Assembly: GCA_910587135.1 (NCBI GenBank)
Contig: CAJULF010000024.1
Coordinates: forward strand, 1-43,226
From: an uncultured Oscillospiraceae bacterium
Lineage (GTDB): Bacteria > Bacillota > Clostridia > Oscillospirales > Ruminococcaceae
Direction of reading: 5' to 3'
Length of the DNA: 43,226 nucleotides
The translations under genes were made by a program, and so were the position numbers. The notes beneath the pieces are model-generated. The model had not been told where the DNA came from. It made no database searches and saw only the letters and a program-made list of their open reading frames with translations. Positions 1-7,111 of the stretch are shown piece after piece; the stretch's first letter is position 1; each line of letters begins with the position of its first letter.

Positions 1-123
1 CCGCGTCGTAACTTCTTGTTTGTCTCATTTTTTGACACCATCCTTTTACTTGCATAATACTTCTTTGAGAATTTGGTGTCAAGTTTTATTATACAACATC
101 AAATGGCTTTGTAATGCGGTTTG

Positions 124-199
124 TGGTCGGAGTGGGGAGAATCGAACTCCCGGCCTCGACATCCCAAATGTCGCGCCCTGCCAACTGGGCTACACCCCG
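124..199 (-). tRNA. tRNA-Pro (anticodon TGG)
   Basis: Read on the minus strand the sequence folds into a full cloverleaf of 76 nt with an encoded CCA end. The acceptor stem is CGGGGTG pairing with CACTCCG, with discriminator A. The anticodon loop is TTTGGGA, giving anticodon TGG, and the T-loop contains GTTCGATTC. A consensus promoter about 200 bp upstream (400-428, minus) probably drives it. Confidence 0.96.
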
Positions 200-330
200 A
201 TTTTATTATATTTTTCTCTAAAGTGGTCAAATATGTGGTCAGACGGATTTTCGACCAAGATTTCCACCAGACAAAATCGCCGTAACCGTGTAGTGTGAAA
301 GGAAATGTGCGAAAAACCGCTCTGCAAAGC

Positions 331-385
331 GCTCCAATGGCTCTATGCTCCCAAATGAAGTGCGATACCAATTCCGCTTCGCCCG
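331..385 (-). pseudogene. Decayed tRNA-Pro-like sequence in the tRNA-Pro leader
   Basis: On the minus strand the stretch starting CGGGCGAAGC resembles the 5' half of the intact tRNA-Pro downstream. It has a D-arm-like AATTGGTA and a TTTGGGA anticodon loop at nearly the same distance from the 5' end (residue 31 against 32). The anticodon stem no longer pairs and no T-arm or 3' acceptor strand is recognisable, so this is read as a truncated relic. Similarity was judged by eye only. Confidence 0.45.
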
Positions 386-399
386 ATGTTTACCAAAAT

Positions 400-428
400 A
401 TTATACAATAAAAACAGGGATTTGTCAA
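400..428 (-). promoter_or_regulatory. Promoter for tRNA-Pro
   Basis: Minus-strand TTGACA (423-428) and TATAAT (400-405) are separated by exactly 17 bp. It lies about 200 bp before the mature tRNA, so the primary transcript would include the decayed tRNA-like sequence. Confidence 0.8.
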
Positions 429-499
429 GCACCGAAAGATAAAATAGTCGGATAATACGAAAAAAATCTATATTATTTCTTAAAAGTTGCAAAAAGGAC

Positions 500-528
500 T
501 TGATTTTTTTGGCAAAATATGCGACAAT
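500..528 (+). promoter_or_regulatory. Possible upstream promoter for the ATPase/DUF368 operon
   Basis: TTGATT (500-505) and GACAAT (523-528) are spaced 17 bp apart. A small hairpin (CCGA..TCGG, about 573-586) lies in the leader it would produce. This is a moderate match to the housekeeping consensus. Confidence 0.45.
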
Positions 529-594
529 ATAAAGTAAGTGGGTTTGTTTGGTTAATGGTAATTTTACTAAAACCGACGAAATTCGGAAATTATA

Positions 595-625
595 TTGACG
601 ATTTTCAGCAAAGCTGAATTATATA
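595..625 (+). promoter_or_regulatory. Possible proximal promoter with an internal palindrome
   Basis: TTGACG (595-600) is followed by an AT-rich ATTATATA (618-625). Between them is the palindrome TTCAGCAAAGCTGAA (604-618), which would sit between -35 and -10 like an operator. The ATPase start codon follows at 642 after AAGGAAG. Confidence 0.4.
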
Positions 626-641
626 GTAAGGAAGTTGAACA

Positions 642-3101
642 ATGGCTCAGTTTTTTAATTTCAAGGAAGACTATTACGGTCTTACCGAAAGCGATATTGA
701 TAAGAATATAGCGCTTTACGGATTTAATATATACACAAAAAACGAAAAGGCAATGAAGGAGTACACGCCGCTTAACGTGCTGCTTTCGCCGTCATTTATA
801 CTTATGTTTGTAGCGGGAGTGCTATGCTTTTTCGGTGCGGGGATAGGCTTTGGAATAGCGGCTCTGCTTATTGACTTTGCCTATGCGGCTGTGGAGATAT
901 ATTTCGGAATAGCCTCTGACAAGCGGCTTGCGGAGATAAAGGAGTCCACTGACATTAAATTCAGGGTGGTACGAAACGGAAAACTGGAATTTGTTGATAA
1001 GGAGTACATAGTTCCGGAGGATACCATAATAATACAGATGGGCGAGAGAGTTCCCGCAGACGCTTACGTGCTGGAAAGCCGTGATCTTACGGTGGATGAA
1101 AGCATCTTCACGGGGAGCAACAAGCCCGTGGCAAAATACGCGGGAGCCATAACCAAAACCGAGCTTAGCCCCAAATTCGTATACAGCGGCACGACCGTGC
1201 TTACGGGAGTGGCGATATGCCGCGTGAGCGCGATAGGCGTTGACACAAAGCTGTATCAGAAGCTGGGCGAGCAGAAAAACCGCCATGGTTATTATACCGA
1301 AACGGAAGAATTTGTGCATAAGCTTGTGCCGCTGTGCAGTATTGTGGCGACGGTGGTAACGCTTATTACGGTAATATCGGGCATTTTCACTGATAAAGAG
1401 CTGATTCCCAACGCTTTGCGCGGTATAACGATAGGATTGTGTTTTTTGCCGACCGGAATAAGCACGGTCATGCGGATATACTATACCGGAGGCGCTTCCG
1501 ATATGCTGAAAAAGAGCGCGGTGGTCAAGAGTCTCTGCGATATAGAGCGGCTGAACAGTCTTTCGGTGCTTTGCGTGGAGAAGGAGGGAGCTATCTCCAA
1601 GAGCCGCGTCGAGGTGCGTGGAATGTATGCTAAAAGCAACGAGCTTCTTTATAAGGTAGCGGCGCTTGCGTGTGAGCAGAATACATCAGATCCGTCAGAG
1701 CGTGCGCTGCTGGTAAAAGCGTCGTTTTTTGACGAGAACATTTCGGAGCTGTACAACGAATACACTCTTTTAGAACGAATCCCCGAAAGCAACGAGATAA
1801 TGAGCGGGGCGCTCTGGGATGTGGGCGGCTCAAAGCTGTACTGCATAAAGGGAACTCCGGAGCAGATACTTCCGCTGTGCAGACTCCATGGCGACGCTCT
1901 GTACGCCGCACAGAAAAAATACACCGATTATTACTCCCAAGGGTACAGTGTCTTGGCGTTTGCCTGCGCCGACGCTCAGCAGGGGGATATGGACAGCACC
2001 GCGGGCTTTGCCTATGTTTTTGTGGGCTTTGCCGCGTTTTCCGCGCCGCTGCGTGAGAGCGTTTCCGCAGCCGTAAAGACCTGCCGCAGGTCGGGAGTGC
2101 GCGTGGTAATGCTTACGGAGGACAATCCGAGCGTTGCCGAAGCAGTGGGGAAGATGATAGGTCTTTCGGGACATAAAGCGGTAACGGGTAAACAGATATC
2201 GGATTATGTGAAATACGGCGGTGAGCTGGATCTTGACGCGGATATTTTCGCGCGGGTAACTCCAGAACAAAAGCTGTATATTATCGACCAGCTCCGAAAA
2301 AAGGGAGAGGTCGTTGCCATGACGGGAACGCACACGACGGACGCCGATGCCATGAATATGGCGGATATAGGTATAACGATATCTCAGCATACCGACGGCA
2401 GCACTTATGAAGCCGCCGATATAATAATGAACGACGACAATTTCAGCTCCATAGCCGATACTATTGCCGCCGCGCGGCAGATACACCGAAATGTCAAGAG
2501 AGCCTTTGCCGTTGTTATATCTGGATATATCTCGCTTATACTTCCGACAGCGATTAACTCTTTCAGCGACAAGCAGATGTTCCTTAATCCGCCGCTTCTG
2601 GCTTTGCTGACAATGATAATACTGCCTGTCGCGGCGCTGGGATATATAGGAAATCGCTGCGATATAAAATCCAATATGCCGCCCTCGGAGTTTTTCATGA
2701 ATCAGCGGCTAAATCTTCCTTTTCTGGGAGAGATTGCGCTTATGGGAGCGCTTACCGGCGCGGTCACTACGGCGACCTACTTGTTCATGTACCATGAGGG
2801 CTTGACAAACTACGCGAGAAGCTGTGCGCTTATCTCGTTCAGTTTCTGCACGGCACTGTTCGGGCTGCTGAGGCTTTCTCCGGACAAACCGCTCTCTGCT
2901 GTTAAGGCGGCGGGAAAAATACCGCTGATATGCGCTGCGGCGACATTCGTTATACCGCTGATACTTATTTACATACCATTTGTAAATTCCGCATTCGGGT
3001 TGGACGCGGTGGATATTGCCGCGGCAATAATCTGCGTGATTACGGGTTTGCTTCCCGGGGTGATGTATTTTGTGATAAAGCATTTTATTAAATTTAATTA
3101 A
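642..3101 (+). CDS. P-type ATPase-like membrane protein lacking catalytic motifs (pseudo-ATPase)
   Basis: The 819-residue protein has the full layout of a P2-type cation ATPase: an N-terminal cation-ATPase segment, membrane pairs around the A domain, P and N domains, and a C-terminal block of membrane helices. Recognisable family landmarks remain, such as KGTPE in the N domain, DPSERALL, and RVTPEQKL before the hinge. The reaction motifs are replaced. The phosphorylation loop DKTGTLT reads EKEGAIS (residues 313-319), the A-domain TGES reads TGSN (157-160), the hinge GDGVNDAP reads GTHTTDAD (562-569), and the TM4 PEGL reads PTGI. The reading frame is intact, so this looks like a maintained pseudoenzyme and not a decaying gene. 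It should not form the aspartyl-phosphate needed for pumping. It is followed 16 bp later by a DUF368 gene, implying an operon. A transport role is therefore doubtful; a regulatory or structural role is inference. Confidence 0.85.
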   Translation: MAQFFNFKEDYYGLTESDIDKNIALYGFNIYTKNEKAMKEYTPLNVLLSPSFILMFVAGVLCFFGAGIGFGIAALLIDFAYAAVEIYFGIASDKRLAEIKESTDIKFRVVRNGKLEFVDKEYIVPEDTIIIQMGERVPADAYVLESRDLTVDESIFTGSNKPVAKYAGAITKTELSPKFVYSGTTVLTGVAICRVSAIGVDTKLYQKLGEQKNRHGYYTETEEFVHKLVPLCSIVATVVTLITVISGIFTDKELIPNALRGITIGLCFLPTGISTVMRIYYTGGASDMLKKSAVVKSLCDIERLNSLSVLCVEKEGAISKSRVEVRGMYAKSNELLYKVAALACEQNTSDPSERALLVKASFFDENISELYNEYTLLERIPESNEIMSGALWDVGGSKLYCIKGTPEQILPLCRLHGDALYAAQKKYTDYYSQGYSVLAFACADAQQGDMDSTAGFAYVFVGFAAFSAPLRESVSAAVKTCRRSGVRVVMLTEDNPSVAEAVGKMIGLSGHKAVTGKQISDYVKYGGELDLDADIFARVTPEQKLYIIDQLRKKGEVVAMTGTHTTDADAMNMADIGITISQHTDGSTYEAADIIMNDDNFSSIADTIAAARQIHRNVKRAFAVVISGYISLILPTAINSFSDKQMFLNPPLLALLTMIILPVAALGYIGNRCDIKSNMPPSEFFMNQRLNLPFLGEIALMGALTGAVTTATYLFMYHEGLTNYARSCALISFSFCTALFGLLRLSPDKPLSAVKAAGKIPLICAAATFVIPLILIYIPFVNSAFGLDAVDIAAAIICVITGLLPGVMYFVIKHFIKFN

Positions 3102-3117
3102 GATCGGAAAATGTAAT

Positions 3118-3978
3118 ATGAAAAAATTTATAGAGTATTTAAAATTTTTCCTTGGAGGTCTGGCATTCGGCATAGCCAATGTTATCCCAGGAGTAAGCGG
3201 CGGCACTATGCTGGTCGTGTTCGGTATTTATGACCGCTTGATGGAATCCATCTCGGGAATAAAAGCGATTTTCAGGAATTTTCTGTTTCTCGTGGTTTTC
3301 GGCTTGGGTGGGGCAGGGGGGATTCTTGGTTTTGCCATCGTGATAAAATCCCTGTTTGACGCGGTGGAAGTGCAGACAAATATGTTCTTTATCGGTCTGA
3401 TTCTCGGAAGCGTTCCGCTTATAGTTAAAACGGGAACGTCCGAAAGCAAGCCCAAACCTTTATGTGCACTTCCGTTTGTCATTGCTATGACTGCTGTTAT
3501 AGGTCTTGCGGTTCTGGAAAAAACGGGCAGCATCAGCATAGCGCCCGATGTTGTCGAGGGCTTTGAAATAATAGCTACCGCAAAGCTGTTTGTATGCGCT
3601 GTTATAGCGGCTGTGACGATGATTATCCCGGGCGTAAGCGGCTCGTTTGTAATGCTGCTTCTTGGAGTTTACGACACTATTATCTCGGCAATAAACCTCA
3701 GCTCGCTGAATTTTTATGTTATAATACCGTTTGCGGTAGGCGCGGTTGCGGGAATTATTCTCGGAGCGAAGCTCATTTCCATTCTTATAAACAAGTATAA
3801 GCTGATGGTGTACAGTGCTATAATGGGTCTGGTTATCGGCTCGGTCTATGCCATTCTGCCCGAGGGCTTCGGTTTCAACTTGCAGACGGGCTTCGGGTTT
3901 GTCTGCCTGCTGGCGGGAATTTTTGTGGCAATACTGGTGCAGAAGCTGGGTGCTGCGGGGGAGAAAGCCAAGGATTGA
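3118..3978 (+). CDS. DUF368 family membrane protein (undecaprenyl-phosphate translocase family)
   Basis: The 286-residue, strongly hydrophobic protein has about eight membrane segments and two copies of the family signature: NVIPGVSGGT near residues 21-30 and MIIPGVSGSF in the second half. DUF368 proteins (PopT) have been shown in other bacteria to return undecaprenyl phosphate across the cytoplasmic membrane for reuse in cell-wall synthesis. Assignment to the family is firm; the substrate here is by family analogy. The gene follows the pseudo-ATPase by 16 bp and is followed by a hairpin that probably ends the operon. Confidence 0.85.
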   Translation: MKKFIEYLKFFLGGLAFGIANVIPGVSGGTMLVVFGIYDRLMESISGIKAIFRNFLFLVVFGLGGAGGILGFAIVIKSLFDAVEVQTNMFFIGLILGSVPLIVKTGTSESKPKPLCALPFVIAMTAVIGLAVLEKTGSISIAPDVVEGFEIIATAKLFVCAVIAAVTMIIPGVSGSFVMLLLGVYDTIISAINLSSLNFYVIIPFAVGAVAGIILGAKLISILINKYKLMVYSAIMGLVIGSVYAILPEGFGFNLQTGFGFVCLLAGIFVAILVQKLGAAGEKAKD

Positions 3979-3995
3979 TTATTTGAAGCAATACA

Positions 3996-4033
3996 AGCGG
4001 CGGCGCGGGAATGTGCCGCCGCTTAGTTTGTTT
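3996..4033 (+). terminator. Terminator after the DUF368 gene
   Basis: A stem of AGCGGCGGC (3996-4004) and GCCGCCGCT (4015-4023) is followed by a T-containing stretch (TAGTTTGTTTA). The U-tract is weak. Confidence 0.6.
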
Positions 4034-4141
4034 ATAATTCGGATTACTCAACAAACAAGCGTTTTCTCAAAATAAGCTTAAATCCCCATAACTAAGCGAT
4101 TTGTTTGTAATTTGAGCCGCTATTTTGGTAATGTTTAAAAG

Positions 4142-4176
4142 AAAATGCCCTCCGTGCTTCGCGACAGGGGCATTTT
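4142..4176. terminator. Second hairpin after the DUF368 gene
   Basis: AAAATGCCC (4142-4150) and GGGCATTTT (4168-4176) form a symmetric stem carrying its own A and T runs, so it could act in either direction. Confidence 0.5.
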
Positions 4177-4206
4177 GAGCATTCATATCGATATTAAAGT
4201 AAATGA

Positions 4207-4234
4207 TGTAACGAAAACCCCTTTGAGTTGCCTA
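4207..4234 (+). promoter_or_regulatory. Possible relic ECF-type promoter
   Basis: TGTAAC (4207-4212) and GTTGCCTA (4227-4234) resemble the -35 TGTAAC and -10 TCTA-type elements seen before autoregulated ECF sigma genes in Clostridia. They lie just before the broken ECF sigma gene. This is a pattern judgement only. Confidence 0.4.
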
Positions 4235-4255
4235 AAGGTACAGAGGAGGGAGAAA

Positions 4256-4484
4256 ATGGACTTTGACGAGATTTCAGGGATTACGCCCGACTGCTCTACA
4301 AGTATGTGTTAAAGCTCTCGCATAATGAGGATGTCGCGGAGGACAGGGAAGCCGCAACAGCAGTGAAGTCCGCTTTGAAAGAGCTCCCGAAAATGTGCGG
4401 GAGCTGTTTGAATTGAGAGTTTACGGAATGAGCGAGGAAAAGATACGTCAGGCAATTGACATGGTCATGACCGATAAAAAATAG
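4256..4484 (+). pseudogene. Broken ECF sigma factor gene
   Basis: An ATG at 4256 after GAGGAGGGAG opens MDFDE, and then the frame breaks. Reading through shifts recovers FRDYARLLYKYVLKLSHNED, typical of ECF region 2, and later LPENVRELFELRVYG, typical of region 4, ending MTDKK and a stop at 4482-4484. At least two frameshifts are visible, and the middle of the protein (end of region 2 and the linker) is missing. The remains are about 75 codons where about 160 are expected, so the gene cannot make a working sigma factor. Confidence 0.75.
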
Positions 4485-4511
4485 CAGCCCCCTCATTTTT
4501 CCAAGAATAAG

Positions 4512-4573
4512 AAAACCACTTTCTGACAATAATACTTGTACAATTCGTACAAAGCAAGTCGGAGGGTGGTTTT
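4512..4573 (+). promoter_or_regulatory. Hairpin enclosing the sigG ribosome binding site
   Basis: The 16 nt at 4512-4527 pair with all 16 nt at 4558-4573 (13 Watson-Crick pairs, three G-U). The right arm contains the whole SD sequence GGAGGGTGG. The loop holds a second inverted repeat, TTGTAC..GTACAA (about 4535-4551). A run of six T (4570-4575) follows the stem, so the structure could also act as an intrinsic terminator for transcripts entering from upstream. The sigG start codon TTG is at the end of that T run. Confidence 0.75.
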
Positions 4574-5344
4574 TTGTATTTTAACAAGGTTGAGATAAGC
4601 GGGGTAAACACATCAAAGCTGAAGGTGCTGAAAGAAGCCGAAAAAATGGAACTGCTTGCGCGGGTGAAGAAGGGCGATATGCAGGCGCGCGAGGAGTTGA
4701 TACGGGGCAATCTGCGCCTTGTGCTGAGCGTTATCCAGCGCTTTTCGGGCAGGGGAGAGAGCGCGGACGACCTGTTTCAGGTAGGCTGTATCGGGCTGAT
4801 AAAGGCGATAGATAACTTCGACATAACGCAGTCCGTAAAATTCAGCACCTATGCCGTGCCTATGATAATGGGCGAATTAAGGCGCTATTTAAGGGACAAT
4901 GCTCCCGTGCGCGTGAGTCGTTCGGTGCGCGATCTGGCATACCGCGCCATGCAGGCAAAAGAGCGGCTGACAGCGGAGAAGGGGAGCGAGCCGAAAATCG
5001 AGGATATAGCCCGCGAGATAGGAGTGCCGCGTCAGGACGTTGTGATAGCTCTTGAGGCTATAAGCGAGCCGATATCGCTGTACGAGCCTGTTTTCTCCGA
5101 ATCGGGGGACACGATTTACGTTTTGGATCAGATAGGCGACCACAACGACGATATGAACTGGCTCAACGAAATATCCCTTAAAGAAGCCATGCAGCAGCTC
5201 GGAAAGCGCGAAAAGCGCATTCTGAACCTCCGCTTTTTCCGCGGAAAGACACAAGTAGAAGTAGCCAAGGAGATAGGCATAAGTCAGGCGCAGGTATCCC
5301 GCCTTGAAAAGGGCGCTCTTGAAAAAATTAAAAACAGGATATGA
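4574..5344 (+). CDS. sigG: Sporulation sigma factor G (forespore-specific)
   Basis: The 256-residue protein begins with the sigma-G hallmark NKVEISGVNTSKL and continues with sigma-70 region 2 (NLRLVLSVIQRF, DDLFQVGCIGLIKAIDNF, FSTYAVPMIMGELRRYL), region 3, and region 4 with the helix-turn-helix (GKTQVEVAKEIGISQAQVSRLEK). It directs late gene expression in the forespore. The start is TTG at 4574, chosen because the conserved N-terminus begins there and SD GGAGGG lies 8-13 bp upstream; no ATG fits. The SD is buried in a hairpin, pointing to translational damping. In most spore formers sigG follows spoIIGA-sigE in the same direction; here it faces sigE tail to tail, with 18 bp between the stop codons. 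Confidence 0.96.
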   Translation: MYFNKVEISGVNTSKLKVLKEAEKMELLARVKKGDMQAREELIRGNLRLVLSVIQRFSGRGESADDLFQVGCIGLIKAIDNFDITQSVKFSTYAVPMIMGELRRYLRDNAPVRVSRSVRDLAYRAMQAKERLTAEKGSEPKIEDIAREIGVPRQDVVIALEAISEPISLYEPVFSESGDTIYVLDQIGDHNDDMNWLNEISLKEAMQQLGKREKRILNLRFFRGKTQVEVAKEIGISQAQVSRLEKGALEKIKNRI

Positions 5345-5362
5345 CTTGCACCTTTTATGCCT

Positions 5363-6082
5363 CTAATTGCACACTTTCTCAAGCTCCTCGCGAAGCTGCT
5401 TTAAAATGCGCTTTTCCAGCCGCGATATATAGCTCTGGGATATTCCTATCTCGTCCGCTACCTCCTTTTGAGTCCGCTCCTTGCAGCCATTCAGACCAAA
5501 CCGCATTTCCATTATCTGCTTTTCCCTTGCGCCGAGCTTGTTGATAGCCTCGTGAAGAAGCTGCTTTTCCACTTCGTCCTCGATATGCGAATTTACGCAG
5601 TCGTTCTCCGTTCCCAGCACGTCGGAGAGAAGCAGCTCGTTGCCGTCCCAGTCTACGTTGAGCGGCTCGTCAATGGAAATGTCGTACTTGTATTGGCTGT
5701 ATTTTCTCAGATACATCAAAATCTCGTTTTCAATGCAGCGGGATGCATATGTGGCGAGCTTGATGTTCTTTTCGGTACTGAACGTGGTAACGGCTTTGAT
5801 AAGTCCCACCGTTCCTATCGACACAAGATCCTCCAGCCATATACCCGTGTTCTCGAATTTTTTCGCGATATACACCACAAGCCTCAGGTTATGTACTATA
5901 AGAGTATCGCGCGCCTTGTCGTAGTCGCTTTTCATAAGCTCGAACGCGGCCTCTTCCTCTTCCTTGGTGAGAGGTGCGGGCAGCGACTCCGAGCTTCCCA
6001 GATAATGGACGTGATCTTCGCCGAACGCTCTCCTTAACAGCGCCGCCCATTTTTCCAGCAGTCCCCTTAAAAATTTAAGCAT
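5363..6082 (-). CDS. sigE: Sporulation sigma factor E precursor (mother cell)
   Basis: The 239-residue protein has the pro-sigma-E layout. A basic, hydrophobic pro-sequence of roughly 25-30 residues precedes HYLGSSESLPAPL, the conserved segment next to the processing site. Region 2 follows (NLRLVVYIAKKFENTGIWLE, KLATYASRCIENEILMYLRK), then DEPLNVDWDGNELLLSDVLG, then region 4 (QKEVADEIGISQSYISRLEK). It directs early mother-cell transcription once SpoIIGA cleaves the pro-sequence. The start has SD AAGGAGG seven bases upstream. It lies 41 bp downstream of spoIIGA, as in the classical spoIIG operon. Confidence 0.97.
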   Translation of the reverse strand: MLKFLRGLLEKWAALLRRAFGEDHVHYLGSSESLPAPLTKEEEEAAFELMKSDYDKARDTLIVHNLRLVVYIAKKFENTGIWLEDLVSIGTVGLIKAVTTFSTEKNIKLATYASRCIENEILMYLRKYSQYKYDISIDEPLNVDWDGNELLLSDVLGTENDCVNSHIEDEVEKQLLHEAINKLGAREKQIMEMRFGLNGCKERTQKEVADEIGISQSYISRLEKRILKQLREELEKVCN

Positions 6083-6123
6083 GATATCCTCCTTTTTAGA
6101 ACCCGCCCTATGAGAGCAAGCCC

Positions 6124-6963
6124 CTACAACGAAATTATTTTTGGATTAAAAACACAGTCAATATCTTCGCCCAGCGTATTTTTTGTGACACCGATAAAGC
6201 CGTCCGCGGTTTTTCCGTCAATGGTTATACTTGCCGCCGAAAATACGGGAATGAGGGATTCGGCGGCTATCGTTCTGCACGGCAGAAGCCGTATCCCATC
6301 TGTACTGTCCGCAGCTTTGCCATCAAGATATCCCCTGACGGCTTCGGGTATAATGTTCTCGACGCTGTCACGCCTGCATACAATAACGGATTTTCCGCTG
6401 AAAATATCGCATAGACCGTTTCCGGTGTCCGCCAGACCCTTAAGCTCGGCAGTAACGCCGGTGACGGTTATTTTCACGCGGCATATCCTGCGGCAGCTGA
6501 GCCGCCTGTCGGAAAAGTACCGCACCGCTTTTACCGCTCCGTAAGCCGCCGCGGTAAAAACGGCAATCGCCGCTATGGGTATATTGAAGTATGCGACGCC
6601 GTTGCTGTAAACCATGTCAAACGGCGCGAAGAACGTCCACAGCGCCAGCATCAGCCCCGCGAAAACAAAGCTGATAATAAGAAAGCACAGCAGAGATATC
6701 ACAAAATCGATTTTTTTCTGCCTGCCGAAGGCGGTGAAAACCACCGCGCAGCCTACCGCCGCTTTTATTCCCGCAACAGCCCAGAACGGCAGCTCGGGCA
6801 GCAGCGCGCTCAGAGCCGCCACAGCTCCTATCCCCGCTGCCAGCAGACAGCGCTTTGAGCTTAAGTCCCGCCGCAGCAGCAGAGCCGCCGATCTCACCAG
6901 AAAATAATTTATGTACAGGTTTAAAATAACCAGAATATCCGCGTAAATAACCAGAGCCCTCAC
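6124..6963 (-). CDS. spoIIGA: Sigma-E processing peptidase SpoIIGA
   Basis: An N-terminal half of five or so membrane helices is joined to a cytoplasmic aspartic-protease-like domain containing GLADTGNGL, the DTG catalytic motif of SpoIIGA. It cleaves pro-sigma-E after the septum-crossing SpoIIR signal. The family normally starts M-x-IY-x-D; here the matching VIYADILVILN begins a few codons after GTG at 6963. The frame stays open to a TTG at 6990, but a TATAAT-like -10 would lie between the two, so the shorter form is preferred. AGGTGAGG overlaps the GTG, and the true start remains uncertain by about 10 codons. It is transcribed with sigE. Confidence 0.9.
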   Translation of the reverse strand: MRALVIYADILVILNLYINYFLVRSAALLLRRDLSSKRCLLAAGIGAVAALSALLPELPFWAVAGIKAAVGCAVVFTAFGRQKKIDFVISLLCFLIISFVFAGLMLALWTFFAPFDMVYSNGVAYFNIPIAAIAVFTAAAYGAVKAVRYFSDRRLSCRRICRVKITVTGVTAELKGLADTGNGLCDIFSGKSVIVCRRDSVENIIPEAVRGYLDGKAADSTDGIRLLPCRTIAAESLIPVFSAASITIDGKTADGFIGVTKNTLGEDIDCVFNPKIISL

Positions 6964-7041
6964 CTCGCTTGTACAATTATTATATGTCAAAGAGGGCGTG
7001 AAATATGTAGATTGCTGTTGTCGGTTCGGAAGATTCGGGGC

Positions 7042-7085
7042 AAAAAAAAGTCCGCGCGGGAGGACTTTATGTCCTTCCGCGCGGA
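7042..7085 (-). terminator. Terminator of prfC
   Basis: On the minus strand TCCGCGCGGAAGGAC pairs with GTCCTCCCGCGCGGA across an ATAAA loop and is followed by eight T. It is a near-perfect intrinsic terminator right after the prfC stop. Confidence 0.92.
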
Positions 7086-7111
7086 TAGTGCGTTTTTATG
7101 TCGTTTTGCGG

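Noticed and set aside
822..1319. Long minus-strand frame inside the pseudo-ATPase gene
   Set aside because: No SD, arginine/tyrosine-rich shadow composition, fully antisense to a well-supported gene.
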